Below are positions 23,134 through 34,338 of a stretch of DNA of 64,000 nt, piece by piece. Where the stretch lies: contig JADWOT020000007.1 in assembly GCA_036345935.2 (NCBI GenBank), forward strand, positions 5,131,471 through 5,195,470, in the 5' to 3' direction. The position numbers and the translations under genes were made by a program. The number at the start of each line of letters is the position of its first letter. Positions within the stretch are counted from its first letter, which is position 1. The stretch comes from Taenia hydatigena (lineage: Eukaryota; Platyhelminthes; Cestoda; Cyclophyllidea; Taeniidae). The notes beneath the pieces were generated by a model. The model saw only the letters and a program-made list of their open reading frames with translations, was not told the DNA's origin and made no database searches.

Positions 23134-23205
23134 TGACCCCGACGTGACTTGAACACGCAACCTTCTGATCTGGAGTCAGACGCGCTACCGTTGCGCCACG
23201 GAGTC
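23134..23205 (-). tRNA. tRNA-Trp (CCA), left arm
   Basis: A 72-nt cloverleaf including discriminator A and without intron. The acceptor GACTCCG pairs with CGGGGTC (one G-T), the D arm is GCGC-AACGGTA-GCGC, and the anticodon arm TCTGA-CTCCAGA-TCAGA has anticodon CCA. The T arm GCGTG-TTCAAGT-CACGT is fully paired with one wobble. It closely resembles the eukaryotic cytosolic tRNA-Trp. The right-arm twin carries a T-stem mismatch, so this copy is the better candidate for function. Confidence 0.95.
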
Positions 23206-23405
23206 ATACTGCGTGAAAGGTGCAGTTGACCACCTTACCATCATCACCTAGAGTGCTGTGCACACCTGTATTGGGAAAAGCAACAACACCAATCACATGG
23301 ATGGCGGCACACATCGGTCCATTGGACACGCTGCTAAAGGCGTTGACGGGATGTGGAGGTGTGAGAAGACTTCTGCGTGGTGGCAGGTGCCGGTGCTTCA
23401 GCAGC

Positions 23406-24508
23406 AGAATGTTCTACTGCCGCACTCAAGACTCGGATCTGATTTCTGGCTAGCGGAAATCCCTACTAATCTCTTCTTCCTCATTCCTTCCATCCTTGTC
23501 TCACTCCTTCTACATCATAGCTCGGCAATTCCTCCTGTCAATTTCTCCATTGCGCAACATATCGGTCTTCCAATCGTAATAACTGAGTCCTAGTCTATGA
23601 TAGCAATTTAGCCTTGGCAGTTTTACGCTCACTGGATTTACCAAGTAAGGCACGCCACAACTTCCTGCCGGTGTCGATTCTCTGGTAACAGCACCAAATA
23701 CAGCCGTTTTCTTCCACACCAAGACATAACCACGTAGAGAAATTCTGGCGTCCAATTATTAGGGACGAGCCTACATCTCGCCTACACGATTCCCACGTCT
23801 CTGTCCTTATTTCAATTGTAACGCACAAAACTGGCTGGCATCTGCTTTCCTGCCCAGCCACTTAAATCTTTGCATGTCTAAGACTTAAAACATGAAAACA
23901 GGCACCTCTGCGAGTCAGAGTGGGCCTCAACTGAGATTGCAAATTGTGTTAGTGCAACGTTACTCGTTCCTTTAACTGCCTAAAAACGCCCTTAGATAGA
24001 GAGACAAAGCGCTGCCTTACTTTCGACCTCCAATTTTGACGAAGAATTTAAAGATAATCACAATCACCGGCTTACCACGGTAAAACAGCAAACAAAATGA
24101 CAGCTTTTGCGCCCAATTTCTACTCCCTCATTGCTTGTGTGAGGTCGCTACATATATATATATATGTATAGTGGAAAAGGGAAGGAGAGAGACACATTCA
24201 CAGTTATGGAGGTAGATAGTTTACTGTTTCTCCTTCACTATGGATGGCATCAGAGGCTTTACTTGTCCAAATATGAATTCGTTGCACAATGATGTAAGAA
24301 TGCAACTAAAGCCTTGATACCTCAAGCCCCAATTATTCACTAGTTAGGTAAGACAACTGGGCCTTCTCCAGCATCATAAGGAAAAACTTCGCCCTAGACT
24401 GGAAGGATCTTATCTTTACCACGAGAGAGTAGTGTCTGCTTAAAATGCATTTTAAGAAACAGAGCGCAGAATCTACTTCATTGGTTTCAAAGTCTTTTAC
24501 GGTATGCT
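23406..24508. other. Left-only 1.1 kb segment between the arm and inner homology
   Basis: Right-arm sequence goes from CTTCAGCAG directly to GAATG, whereas the left has about 1.1 kb between the corresponding points. The short repeat AATG stands at both ends on the left (AGAATGTTC at the start, GGAATGAAG at the end). This fits either a deletion on the right between short repeats or an insertion on the left. It contains a (TA)n run at 24150-24170 and no recognisable gene. Confidence 0.65.
24150..24170. repeat. (TA)n microsatellite
   Basis: About ten TA units within ACATATATATATATATATGTATA, a short simple repeat. Confidence 0.9.
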
Positions 24509-24670
24509 GGAATGAAGTCACCCTTCAATCATCCAGCCTTACCTGTTCATTAGACGCCCTATAAGAGTGCATTCGTTTTCAAACACAAACTCAAAATCAG
24601 AATACTGGCAGGTAAAAGCGACAAAATCTGACCAACAAAGAAGAACAACTTCCCCTTTTTCAGGTAGGCT
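24509..24670 (+). repeat. Inner inverted homology, left side, diverged
   Basis: Pairs with the reverse complement of 28337-28476; the core CAGCCTTACCTGTTCATTAG is identical, but overall identity is only about 75-80%. It continues the palindrome axis inward after the 1.1 kb left-only segment, at much lower identity than the arms. Confidence 0.75.
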
Positions 24671-24714
24671 GATCCCTCTTGCTTTTTGTCTTCGACATCC
24701 GATGCGATAAGCAC

Positions 24715-24826
24715 ATATATGTAGCTTCGGTGCCTAGTGTCATATTCCTTGTGCGCACAACAAATTTTTGCGCACCTTAGTGACTAGAAGTTTAATAAGC
24801 GTCACCCAGATGAGGACAAGAAACAA
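24715..24826 (+). repeat. SINE-like dispersed repeat, copy 1
   Basis: Aligns along its length with 47798-47908 at roughly 70%, sharing GTAGC, the TGTGCGCxCAACA hairpin, ATTTTTGCGCACCTT / ATTATTGCGTACTTT and CACCxAxATGA. Copy 2 contains a possible B box (GGGTTGAAC), which suggests a tRNA-derived SINE. Confidence 0.5.
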
Positions 24827-25753
24827 GTACAGTGCATCATGGTATTATCATGAGTAGACTTAGTGTTAGCAGAAAGATAAAATAAAACCAAACTGCAATA
24901 AGGAGTATTTTGGATCGCGTAATTCAGCACATTTTGAAATATCAGAAACGTGGCTTACATATTCAAAGCCAATGGAGGTGACCCTCAGATTGCTTACGAG
25001 GAATAGGGCAAAATACATATTGCTTGTCTTAGTGGAGGAGGAATCATCTCCACTGACAAACCATTACCAATATTTGAGCAAGAAGCCAGAGTTGATTTGA
25101 CAAAGCTGATTTTCTTCCATAATATGTGAGTGTTACACGGATTCGCATACATATTACTTATGTGCTTGGCTTAATAAATAAAACTTCTAGTGCACGTCTA
25201 GACTAAAGCAAGAGAGAAAAGCTTGATGTAAGGTTATCTAAAGTATGCTGAGGCAAAGCAGCTTAGTTAAAAGTGATTATTTCGAACACGAATTCATTTT
25301 TCAAATGCCTTATCATTGGCTGCATTTTACAAGTCAACGATTCACTGGACTAAGCTGCGATTACTTCGCAACGTGGCGATGCTGGAGGCAAAAATTTCGA
25401 GAGCAACGGCTCTGAGTTCTGATCCTAACAAAGATTTATTATAGTGGTGACAGATGCAGCGCGAGAATAGCTACAAAGAAATCGTCAAAGACAACGTAAG
25501 ATGCTTATTAATGCACAGTAGGTGTCAATTAGGGCAAAAGGACGGACAATGTTTAGGGAAATTAAGGTTCCTCTATCAGCGTGGCATTTCACATGGACTT
25601 ATGTTCATAGCATCACCTGTGTTTCTTGATCGTTCGCCATCTTAAACTATTTTTCACCAATGACTTTATTCACAGTTAACAAAATACTTATGGGATAAGG
25701 TAAGACATAAATACTTTTTATGAAAGTGACCATAGTTCTCGGTTGCAAAGCTC
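24827..25753. other. Spacer sequence without supportable gene
   Basis: Only a 63-codon plus frame (25454-25645) without recognisable features. Confidence 0.4.
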
Positions 25754-26005
25754 CTACATTGATAGAAAGCCGGCAGCACCATAAAATGCTTTAAAGCAGC
25801 ACAAATTGTTGTGTGCAAGCCTCGACGAAAAAAAGGGAATGTTCCTAATGTCGTTTCCTATGTTATGCGTGTGAGCTGCGAGTGCATCGCAAAATGAAAA
25901 CGTGTGGGCTTCTAAAACAAAGTCCTTATGTTGATCTACTACAAACTCCATTGCAGGTAACAGGAAGCGCGGAAATCGTAAGACGGGCGAATTTATTGGC
26001 ACCAT
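25754..26005 (-). pseudogene. Possible diverged copy of the unidentified minus-strand remnant
   Basis: An 83-codon frame with EAHTFSFCDALAAHTHNIGN, which resembles SFDTHSFCESLLIDFHSL in the first frame of the remnant at 13631-13882. The nucleotide match around the shared HxFxFC part supports distant homology. Otherwise unrecognised. Confidence 0.3.
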
Positions 26006-26009
26006 CTAG

Positions 26010-28336
26010 GATAGCTGACAGCTCGTCAGCGCAAGAAGTGCTAATCATGATTTAAATTGAACGCGCAAGGCTTCAAAATGCCTGGTGCTGAGGATGACCC
26101 ATATCTTTACCTATGTCTGCATACGCCGCGTTGCTGTTTTTAGACTTAGACCCTAAATTTTAATGCATTAGAGTAAGAAAAAATTGTCCTGAAATAAGGC
26201 AGGTCTTCACAAAGTTCATTCAAATTAGGTTCCATAAGCAGGAATATTTATGCGGAAACAGAATCACATCCGTTAGAAAGGGAATGCAATGTGGAACCTT
26301 AGAAGCACTCAATCCTATTTCCAGAGAACGCTGCCAATTCTATCGCGCAAACATGTGTTATAAGTGGAATTGGTAGCCCTTTTGGCATTAAAACTGTAAC
26401 ACAATCCGAAACTACTTACATGGCTACCCACAGTGCGCTGCAGTATACTACATTTCTGTGAAGTTTATGGCTGCTTAAACGGTGTTGTCTACGATCCAGG
26501 TGGATCAAGAAAGACAGCATTGATTCGTTTTGAGACGCATGATCATGTAGAGTGCACATGACTGCTCATTCATGCAGCAATAGTACAAGTGCATTGGTCT
26601 ACTTGCAAGATGTCATTAGTTGAATCGTCTGCTACTCTCGTGTCGAACTTGAACCCGAATTAAATGCCATTTGAAGGAAGCCAATTTGGCTGTAGACTGC
26701 TTGATGTTCACATAATTGGCTCGGCTCCAATATTTCATAACAATAATAATCTTGCCTTTTATTACTGTGCATGCACGTTACTGCCTTGTATGCGGCAAAC
26801 CACAAAACAATCATCCTCTCCATACAACCTAGACGCAGTTGCATTTCAGTTCACCAAATCAGTGCAGAAAAAAAACGAAGGACAATGTGTTTACTTTAAA
26901 ATTATGAACAATATTGATCGGAAGATACTAAAATTTTATAAGCCCAAAACTTGGCTGAACCGTTGCAAAATAAGATCCACAACAAAGCAAAAGTGTTCTC
27001 TTTAGGTTATTTACTACGGTAGGGTCAATCTCATTCAATCATTTAATTTATATCAATTTACCCACAGAAACTCATTTGATCAGTCAAGTGGCATAATTTT
27101 CTTGTCATTTCATTCGAATCTTCAAAGTGACTGTGAGTCTCTGAGTTTCGCGCTCACAGACAAATGTTCCCTACGGTAGGAATAAAACCGCAATGTAATG
27201 AGATCGAGTTAAGACTTCAAAAACAAGGAGTGACAAACAATGCGGACTAAGAAAAGGCGTACCCTTAATTTCTGTCGACAACGCAAAACTTTTTACGTGG
27301 TGCGATGTGGTGCATCGTGGTGTGATGTAGTTGGCCTTTAAGTGTTTTTCTTAAATTACCACTATAGCAGATACCCCAATTAAAAGGTGCTTAGCATGTA
27401 TTTGTGATAACAATGTCATGTTAAATATGCTAGCCACCTTTTATGCCATATTGCGACCGTCCTCTGCGCGTTTGAAATGTCCACGTTTAGCTTCCAGTAA
27501 TCGAGCGCCATTCAACCACTGGCGCATTCACCACGGTGTACTGCAATCTGTCTCACGGCCAGACAGAAGGAAGTCAAGCGAGATGCCAGACATTGTGGGT
27601 AAAAGACGAATTACGAAACAAAGTCATCCTTCAATCTTAGCAGTTAAGTTGCCTATCTTCCACTCAGTCTGCAACTGTTCGTTAGAGTGCCTTTCTTTCC
27701 TGCTCAAATATCATGCCGCATCAATGGGACAATGTGCAAGCTTATCTACATTTCTGAATTGCTGAAATAAATGGGGTTAAAAGCACTGAATATTCAGTGT
27801 CAAGGTTCAAGTCAAAATGCTGGTAAGGCGTAGAATCTTTTTCAAAAAATGATTGGAAGTATGCATGCATGAATTGTGGTGGAAATAATTAAACAAGAAA
27901 AAACAAAAAAGATGGCGAACAGTCAATTTAAACAATGACGCTTTCAGTTAATTAGTGTTGATAGGGGGATCGGACACTACGATACAGTCCCTTGCTACCA
28001 CCGTAAAACCTTTAAAAAAGACTAGCAATACTTTGTTAAGATTAAAAAGAATGCAGTGATCTCCCTGATTGGAATTCAGTAAGTGCTACTCCGTCATTTA
28101 AAGAGGATGTGTCCCGGGGTGTCAAACGAGACCTCTAGAAACTAGCAATCTTGTGGCCAGAATCAACTTTGGTTAAAAAAGCCTCAGTCAGCTATTATGC
28201 TTCCGGGAATACGAGTGAACGTAGAGATATCATCCAAATGAATTTGTAATATTTGAACCGAAACCAATTAGTAAGGGATGCATCAGGCTTTGAAAGGTAG
28301 TCAGTACGTACCCGTAGAGGAATGTTTAGAACACAG
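26010..28336. other. Spacer sequence without supportable gene
   Basis: Plus frames of 113 and 115 codons (26664-27005, 27418-27765) show no domains or signal peptides. No tRNA or dispersed repeat was recognised. Confidence 0.35.
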
Positions 28337-28475
28337 GGCCTATCTGACAATGGTGAAGCTGTTCTTCATCATTAATCAGATTCTGATTTCGAGCCTGTGT
28401 TTGATAATGAGTTGCACTTTACAGGGAGTCTAATGAACAGGTAAGGCTGGGTGATGGAAGAGTGTCTAAACATTC
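28337..28475 (-). repeat. Inner inverted homology, right side, diverged
   Basis: Reverse complement partner of 24509-24670, directly adjoining the high-identity right arm without the 1.1 kb segment found on the left. Confidence 0.75.
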
Positions 28476-28675
28476 CTGCTGAAGCACCGGCACCTGCCAC
28501 CAAGCAGAAGTCTTCTCACACCTCCAAATCCCGTCAACGCCTTTAGCAGCGTGTCCAATGGACCGATGTGTGCCGCCATCCATGTGATTGGTGTTGTTGC
28601 TTTTCCCAATACAGGTGTGCACAGCACTCTGGGTGATGATGGTAAGGTGGTCAACTGCACCTTTCACGGCAGTAT

Positions 28676-28747
28676 GACTCCGTGGCGCAACGGTAGCGCG
28701 TCTGACTCCAGATCAGAAGGTTGCGCGTTCAAGTCACGTCGGGGTCA
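28676..28747 (+). tRNA. tRNA-Trp (CCA), right arm, with T-stem mismatch
   Basis: Twin of the left-arm gene, with the same acceptor, D and anticodon arms. The T stem is GCGCG opposite CACGT, so position 52 is C against A62, where the left copy has the paired T52-A62. This sits at the edge of the B box. The gene keeps anticodon CCA and a TTTT terminator at 28751-28754, so it may still be transcribed, but folding is weakened. Alternatively this is allelic or sequencing variation. Confidence 0.9.
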
Positions 28748-28750
28748 CTG

Positions 28751-28754
28751 TTTT
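28751..28754 (+). terminator. Pol III terminator of right tRNA-Trp
   Basis: TTTT followed by CCCC, four bases after the tRNA 3' end. Confidence 0.7.
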
Positions 28755-30103
28755 CCCCTCTTGCCTCATTTGCCGTTGCCTGCAGCATATCTCTAACTTG
28801 TACTCTCCTGCTATCACTTTCGTCACTCCATCGCTGCCCTTACTACCACCGTTACCTCCATGCCCGCATTAACATCGTCGTAAGTGATGTCCTCTCAAAT
28901 CACCCTCACTTTATCCCAAAACAACTTCTTGCTTTAGTCTTTTGCTCAAACTAAGTGACACAGCAATATCTACAACTAGACTGCTTATTTTTGACACGTC
29001 GCAGTAGGAGGGATAATGAACTGAAATGATGACAATGCCAACATAAAAAGCGTTGCAAGGGCTATTTTGTTTTTGCCCAATTTTTTGTGTAATAACTTAT
29101 CGAAGCCCTCTGTCGCGCTTCATGCCACAATAGTGCGTTAAAGTGATAAAATTCAAGCTTTTTAGTAGTTTTGGATGAAGCCAGCGGAAAAGTGCTAGCA
29201 GTTAGATACATTCAGAAGGAAAAAGAACACAAGATTATACTAAAGCGCCAAGTGTAGGAAAGAATACCACCCTCGTCGGCCTTTCGATCGTTTCTCATCT
29301 GCTTTAGCTTGTGAGGCATCTCTTTTGAAAGATGCTTATATCCACAAAGTATGCAAAGCTTACAGTAAGGAAGACGATTCACTCGTAATAGTCGATAGGA
29401 TATTTGCACCTCAATGGATATAAATGTGCAACACACTAGCATTGTTTGATTGCGTTATTAACTCTGGTCCCACTGGGTCTTATGCTAGAAAACGAGAAGA
29501 TAGTCCTCAGGTTTGCACATCTATTGGCGAATGTGTATCTTCAAATTCAGCGATCTTTATGTGGGACATATGATAGGACCAAATTTGCATGATTATGGTG
29601 ATGTGGTGAGCACATGCTTAGACCGACTAATGTTATACCTACAGGTTAGTTTAATTTGTCTGTGCCGGTTAGGAGTAACTACATTTGAGCCGATCCTCAC
29701 AGCACTAGCAAACACATCTGCCATGAAATCTAAATGCTGCTGACCACGGCATGTTTCCGAGGTTTCAGGTGTACTTAACACCATTAAGCGCATCAAATAT
29801 CTGTAAACGTCGATTTAGTTTTTACCAATTGGACCCCAGCGAGGCTGGCTTAAACTCTTGCTGCTAAATTGCTGCGCCGATTTGCCCACATACCTAGGTG
29901 TTACATTGACAAACTCTATTTAAGAAGGCTCAACGTCTTGTAAAACAGTTGTCAAGAAGTTGGTTACCCTTGTTCTAACCATGCTACAATCCATCGAAGT
30001 AGATGACATCATAAATGCAGCATCAAGCACGGTAATTGTAGTCTGCTTACGGCTAATGGCCGGCAAGTACGCTATGCGACAATCCACAAGCTGTTAACTA
30101 AAC

Positions 30104-32596
30104 AATGCCAGGCACGTGCATGGAAGAGCCTGCGCGTACTTGTGCAGCAGGTTAGTATGACACTTAGGAGGATCTAAAGACGTTCTTGTGTTTGGCAGTG
30201 ACGAGCACGGACGTACGAGTAATACTTCTAGTGCTCTAGCGTGGGAAAAGTAGTAGGCAAATGGGCACCCACCCCTCCATTCGTAAACGTCATTAGACCT
30301 GTTGTTTGAGTGTGCACTGTGACCCTTAATATCTAAGAGGAAGAAGGAAGGTGCCTCACTTCACGTGGCATGAAGATGCGTCGAGTAGATTAGGCAGGCC
30401 AAATAAGAGTTTTGGGTTGGATTTAATTGTAGCGTGTAAAGGCCCCGCTGAGGATGAGACATGCACAGTTGATCAGATAGCCCCGTCAATCAGCATCTAT
30501 CCAAATTTATCCAGGCCTGCCATAATCTGGCTTAGGTGGCTAATCTATTCTGTGATACTCCAGTGGATTCTAGTCTGATAAAGTCAGGCATAGTCCTGAG
30601 TACTGTGTTGTGGTCTTTTACAGTGGGGCATGGATGTGGAACAAGCCGCTGCACTCCAGTGGGTCTGCTGCTGCCCCATTTATTTAGCGGTTACAAACGC
30701 ACGTAAGAGCCATTAAAAGCTAGCGTAGCACAGTGAGCGCAGTGTAATCGTGAAGTTAATTGAAGGATTGGCTAAATGCTACTAAAGATTTCTATGGAGC
30801 TAACAAACAGACGCGCCTGATGCGCATTCGCAATCCTTACATGTGATTATTTAGCAATACCAGCAGTGCATGCATTTCTTCTATGGAAGTAAAGGAGCAT
30901 GCATTTTCAGCTCAAACAGATACAGGAATGGTTGAGATACAGGCGCGGGGATAAGGAACCGCAGAAAAAGCAGAGCGGGGAAGTAGAGCTTAAGGATTGG
31001 AGGTCAACACTGTAGGATAACCCTGCACAGTGCTGCGGTGCGGTGTTCTTCATTTTTTTCCCTTCTCTAATCATTCCATGAAAATGATACATTCATCCTT
31101 TCATCAAGCCGTTTAACTGAGTTAAATAAAAAGGATTTGACTCGGAGGAAAGAGCATGAATTTTTCACGGCCATCCGGGGACTCTAAGCAAAGCATTCTC
31201 TTTCTAAGTGAGATACACTGGATGGCAGATGTAATGCTCTTACAATGACGCACGCAACTGAAGCAGGAGGGTGGGATCAGAATATGGTAAAATGGAAGGA
31301 AATGGTATGGTATTACAATTTACCTCTAACTTTTACGATTTCCAGACGATGTGGTCCTTTAGCGTCTTGAAAACGGTGGGGCGGGAGGTTGGGACTGACG
31401 AGCAGATGGAGTTGAAGGCGGTAGAAGTAAGAGATGAAAAGAAGACCTGAGGCAAAAAGGAAATTAATTAGGACGGATGTAATGATGGAGAACTGAATGG
31501 AGGGAACGATACCGTGAGTAAGATCAATGAAAGCAGACGAAACAACTCGCAGCAGAGCATGTCTGGATGTTGGCTGTGTGACTGACTTCTTTGAATCTGA
31601 CGCGTGTAAATCAATTAGTTGCACGTGCCGCGTGGTTGCTCTCACTTCCGACTGGTGTAGACTTTCAGCATCATTTCCTTTTAAGGTTTTGCAGGACCAG
31701 GTATCACTTGGTTCGGTGCTATTTCACCCCAAGCTATTTCCTCACATCATTCTGCATGCACATGTGACAATGCTAATGTACTTTGGTTGGATGTTTTTAA
31801 TCAATAGCTCTTTCCAGTGCTGTTATTTGGGCTGATCAACTTTTGAGCTTATAGGCACTTCTCGTTTCCGCTGAATGCGAATAAAGATGGACATGTGGAG
31901 GAATTTGACTAAGCGAAGCAGATAGATGGCTAGGATGATGCTTAAATGATGACTGATTGAGAAATCAATTTCTACAAAACAGCCCAACTTTCATGCGGTC
32001 CTTTTGCCCATGTGCTCTGCTAGGTTTACAGCAACGCTTTGCAAGGTGCGCTGGTGGAGTTTGAATATATGTGCTTTGCAGAAGGATGTCTCCAGCTGCA
32101 GGGCTAAAAACACTCTTGATGATATCGCCAAAAGGTGGCTATCTTAACTTAGGCTGGCTTGCGTTGGACTGACGAATCCACTAGCCTGCTACTTGAAAAA
32201 TGCTTTTAAAGTAATTGGATATGGACCGCTACATTTTACTCTGGTGATCACTGTCGCGCCCTGTTCTTTTAGTGAAATGTTTGTGAAATACTGTGGTTCT
32301 GAATTGCCAGTGTGCTACCTTCCATATACGATATCTTCGGCAAGTATAGCTAAACAAATGACAGATTTGCCTCGCGTAAATTATGCCATAATTTTCGATG
32401 ATGTCCTTCTTAGTTAAACTCATTTAAAATGTGGACTGATTGTCTTTAAACCTAGCAGCTACTTGCTGGGCAAACATGATAGGATCGCGTGAGAAGCAAA
32501 CCTATTAATAATAGCACTGGTTATTTAAATAGCTTGCTTTCATACACAATGTGGTAGACAAAATGTTTTGCAACCAAATGCCATTGACGAGTTAAA
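30104..32596 (-). other. Mirror of the duplicated gene-like unit
   Basis: Reverse-complement twin of 19270-21774. The conserved frames are all retained: HVQLIDLHASDSK at 31313-31645, the start MSLTKKDIIENYG at 32423, and the frame after the cttcttcctcttag acceptor that ends at 30104. One visible change is in RQICHLFSY (RQIYHLFCY on the left). Product unknown. Confidence 0.35.
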
Positions 32597-33332
32597 AAAA
32601 CACTGTTTGACCAAGACATTATAATATTGAACTTAAACCATGCGTTAGTGACGCATTTTTACAGCAATTGACGACCCTACGCACCATAGTCTTGAGCGAA
32701 TGCTAAAATGATTTTCCACTCACCCGTTTGTGGGAGTGTTTGCAGCTCAACTTGCCGTGGGTTGAGTAGGTCAGTGAACGAACTGACCGACTGGGCAAAC
32801 ACTGAGCAACGAAAATACAGCAGGTGGTCTTATCGATTGCATTGATCCGTTGATCGACTAACCGCTCGAAGCGGATGAGTCAGCAACGAGGCGTCTGCTG
32901 GAAAATGGGCAACTCACTTAGCCGGCGATGGCATAAACATGTCCTCGAGTAGGGGTTAATAACGGAGGTGGATGGTGGGGAAAAGAAAACATGAAAAGGA
33001 CAGGCAACAGCAAAATCAGCAGCAAAGTCTCTAAGATTGCGGCAAAGAGTATCCACAAAATGCGCAGACTTCTAGTACCGAAAATGTATTTTAACAAGCA
33101 AGGCTTCAAGGATTTACACACATAAATGAAGGAACATTAATTAGCGCCTAAGCGTAAGCTGCATTTATTCAGCAAGCATCACCTCTCTAGCATCCATTTA
33201 GATAGGACTTGGCAAAGGTTCGTATTCTGCAAGCAAACCCACTTTGCCTTCTCCTCCCCTTCGAAGGGCGAACACTACTGATTAAGTGTATTTCCTGCTA
33301 TCACCCTGTCAATCTCTATGAGAAGCTATTAA

Positions 33333-33503
33333 ATTCTGCTCTCAAAGGTGAAAGGTTCTGACACATTTGCTGTGCTTGATGTCAAAGGTACGCGCACACC
33401 TGGTGTGCCAATTTATGACACTTTCAGGGTGGGGCAGCTTTGGAAGCAACTGGGCATTTTACGTCGAAATGAAGAGCATCGAAATATTTGCAGTGTTAGC
33501 TAA
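33333..33503 (+). pseudogene. POT1-like OB1 fragment with KGSD motif (longer frame)
   Basis: Mirror of 18419-18529. It encodes LSKVKGSDTFAVLDVKGTRT, PGVPIYDTFRVGQL, then WKQLGILRRNEEHRN and ICSVS before a stop (56 residues). The left arm ends at a TGA where this arm has TGG, and left YGTF is YDTF here. With the frame longer, the right copy is likely nearer the ancestral state. It still lacks a start codon, so it would be an internal exon. Confidence 0.45.
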
Positions 33504-33832
33504 TTAAATGTGCTACAAATTAATTGATTAGATTGTTTGCAGTTAGGACCCCTAATTGCACTTGCCATCAACTACGACGGGGTAATCATGCAGAATGTAA
33601 GCGGGCAAGATGGCATCTCTACTCCCCTAAACCCACATCTTCAATCATTACCTGGATGTTTTTAATTGACAAATGTCCTTTTTTTGACTATCGGTTCACA
33701 ACCAGTGTAAATTAGATGCCTCTTTTCCAGCCTTGTACTTGACCACTGTCGTAACCCGACACAGCGACTACTAAGCATCAGCTGAGTGGCAATGGCATTC
33801 CACCTCGAAATTTAAAAGCAATAACTAGCACG

Positions 33833-34027
33833 GTGACGTTTGCAGTGCAAGAGGTACAGCCGTATGCGCCTCGCAACGTTCTTCTTCATGGACAAATGAG
33901 GCTAATACACGTCGAGCACATGAAGGAGGGTAAATGCGTGGGCATATCTCCTTTTCTGCATGCTATCAATAAGGAAGTTGCTTTACCAAAGTCACCACCG
34001 CTGAGCGCCTTTGGGTGGTTTTCTTAA
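33833..34027 (+). pseudogene. POT1-like OB-fold exon, right-arm copy
   Basis: Mirror of 17835-18029 with GMSPFLYAI changed to GISPFLHAI and SPQLS to SPPLS. It follows the KGSD frame by about 330 bp on the same strand, the order expected for consecutive exons of one OB fold. A further frame of unknown nature (34120-34338, mirror of 17524-17742) comes next. Confidence 0.35.
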
Positions 34028-34119
34028 ACTACTTAAAGCGCTACCTTGCTCTCTTGTTCCATCTGCTTTCGGGGTATTTTACATAAGAGGGAAAGGTGGA
34101 TATTCGCGCAAACCGATAA

Positions 34120-34338
34120 TTGATGATGGCAACCCCAACAGCAAAGTCTTCCGGTCAGACAGGTAGGGTGAGAGCCATTATCTTAAAGGCTGGGATTCTG
34201 TTTGTAAGAGCGTCTTCCACACAATCCATTGCATTTGTCAACCAGCAAAATTTTCTTGTTGTGGCAAGTTTCTCCCATATAGAATGTCAGTGGGCTGGTT
34301 TCTCCTTTTGCGTAATGACAACCACTTTTCGCCGATAA
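34120..34338 (+). pseudogene. Unidentified frame downstream of OB-fold exon, right arm
   Basis: Mirror of 17524-17742; 72 codons with ILKAGILFVRAS (ILKAGILFVKAS on the left). Possibly a third exon of the KGSD-containing remnant. Confidence 0.25.

Larger units (their letters stand above)
12702..23405 (+). repeat. Left arm of giant inverted repeat
   Basis: This 10.7 kb is matched by the reverse complement of 28476-39162. Anchor points pair by constant sums: 12706 with 39158, 15777 with 36086, 18741 with 33121, 20221 with 31645 and 23205 with 28676. The sums drift only from about 51862 to 51881, so there are few and short indels. Identity looks like 98-99% by eye. The arm contains mucin fragments, POT1-like OB-fold fragments, an unidentified minus-strand gene remnant, a duplicated unit shared with 60 kb, and tRNA-Trp. 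Confidence 0.95.

Noticed and set aside
23220..23593. Overlapping frames of 77 and 111 codons beside the left tRNA-Trp
   Set aside because: Open in two frames and in both arms, but arm identity explains that; no domain and no homologue outside the palindrome.
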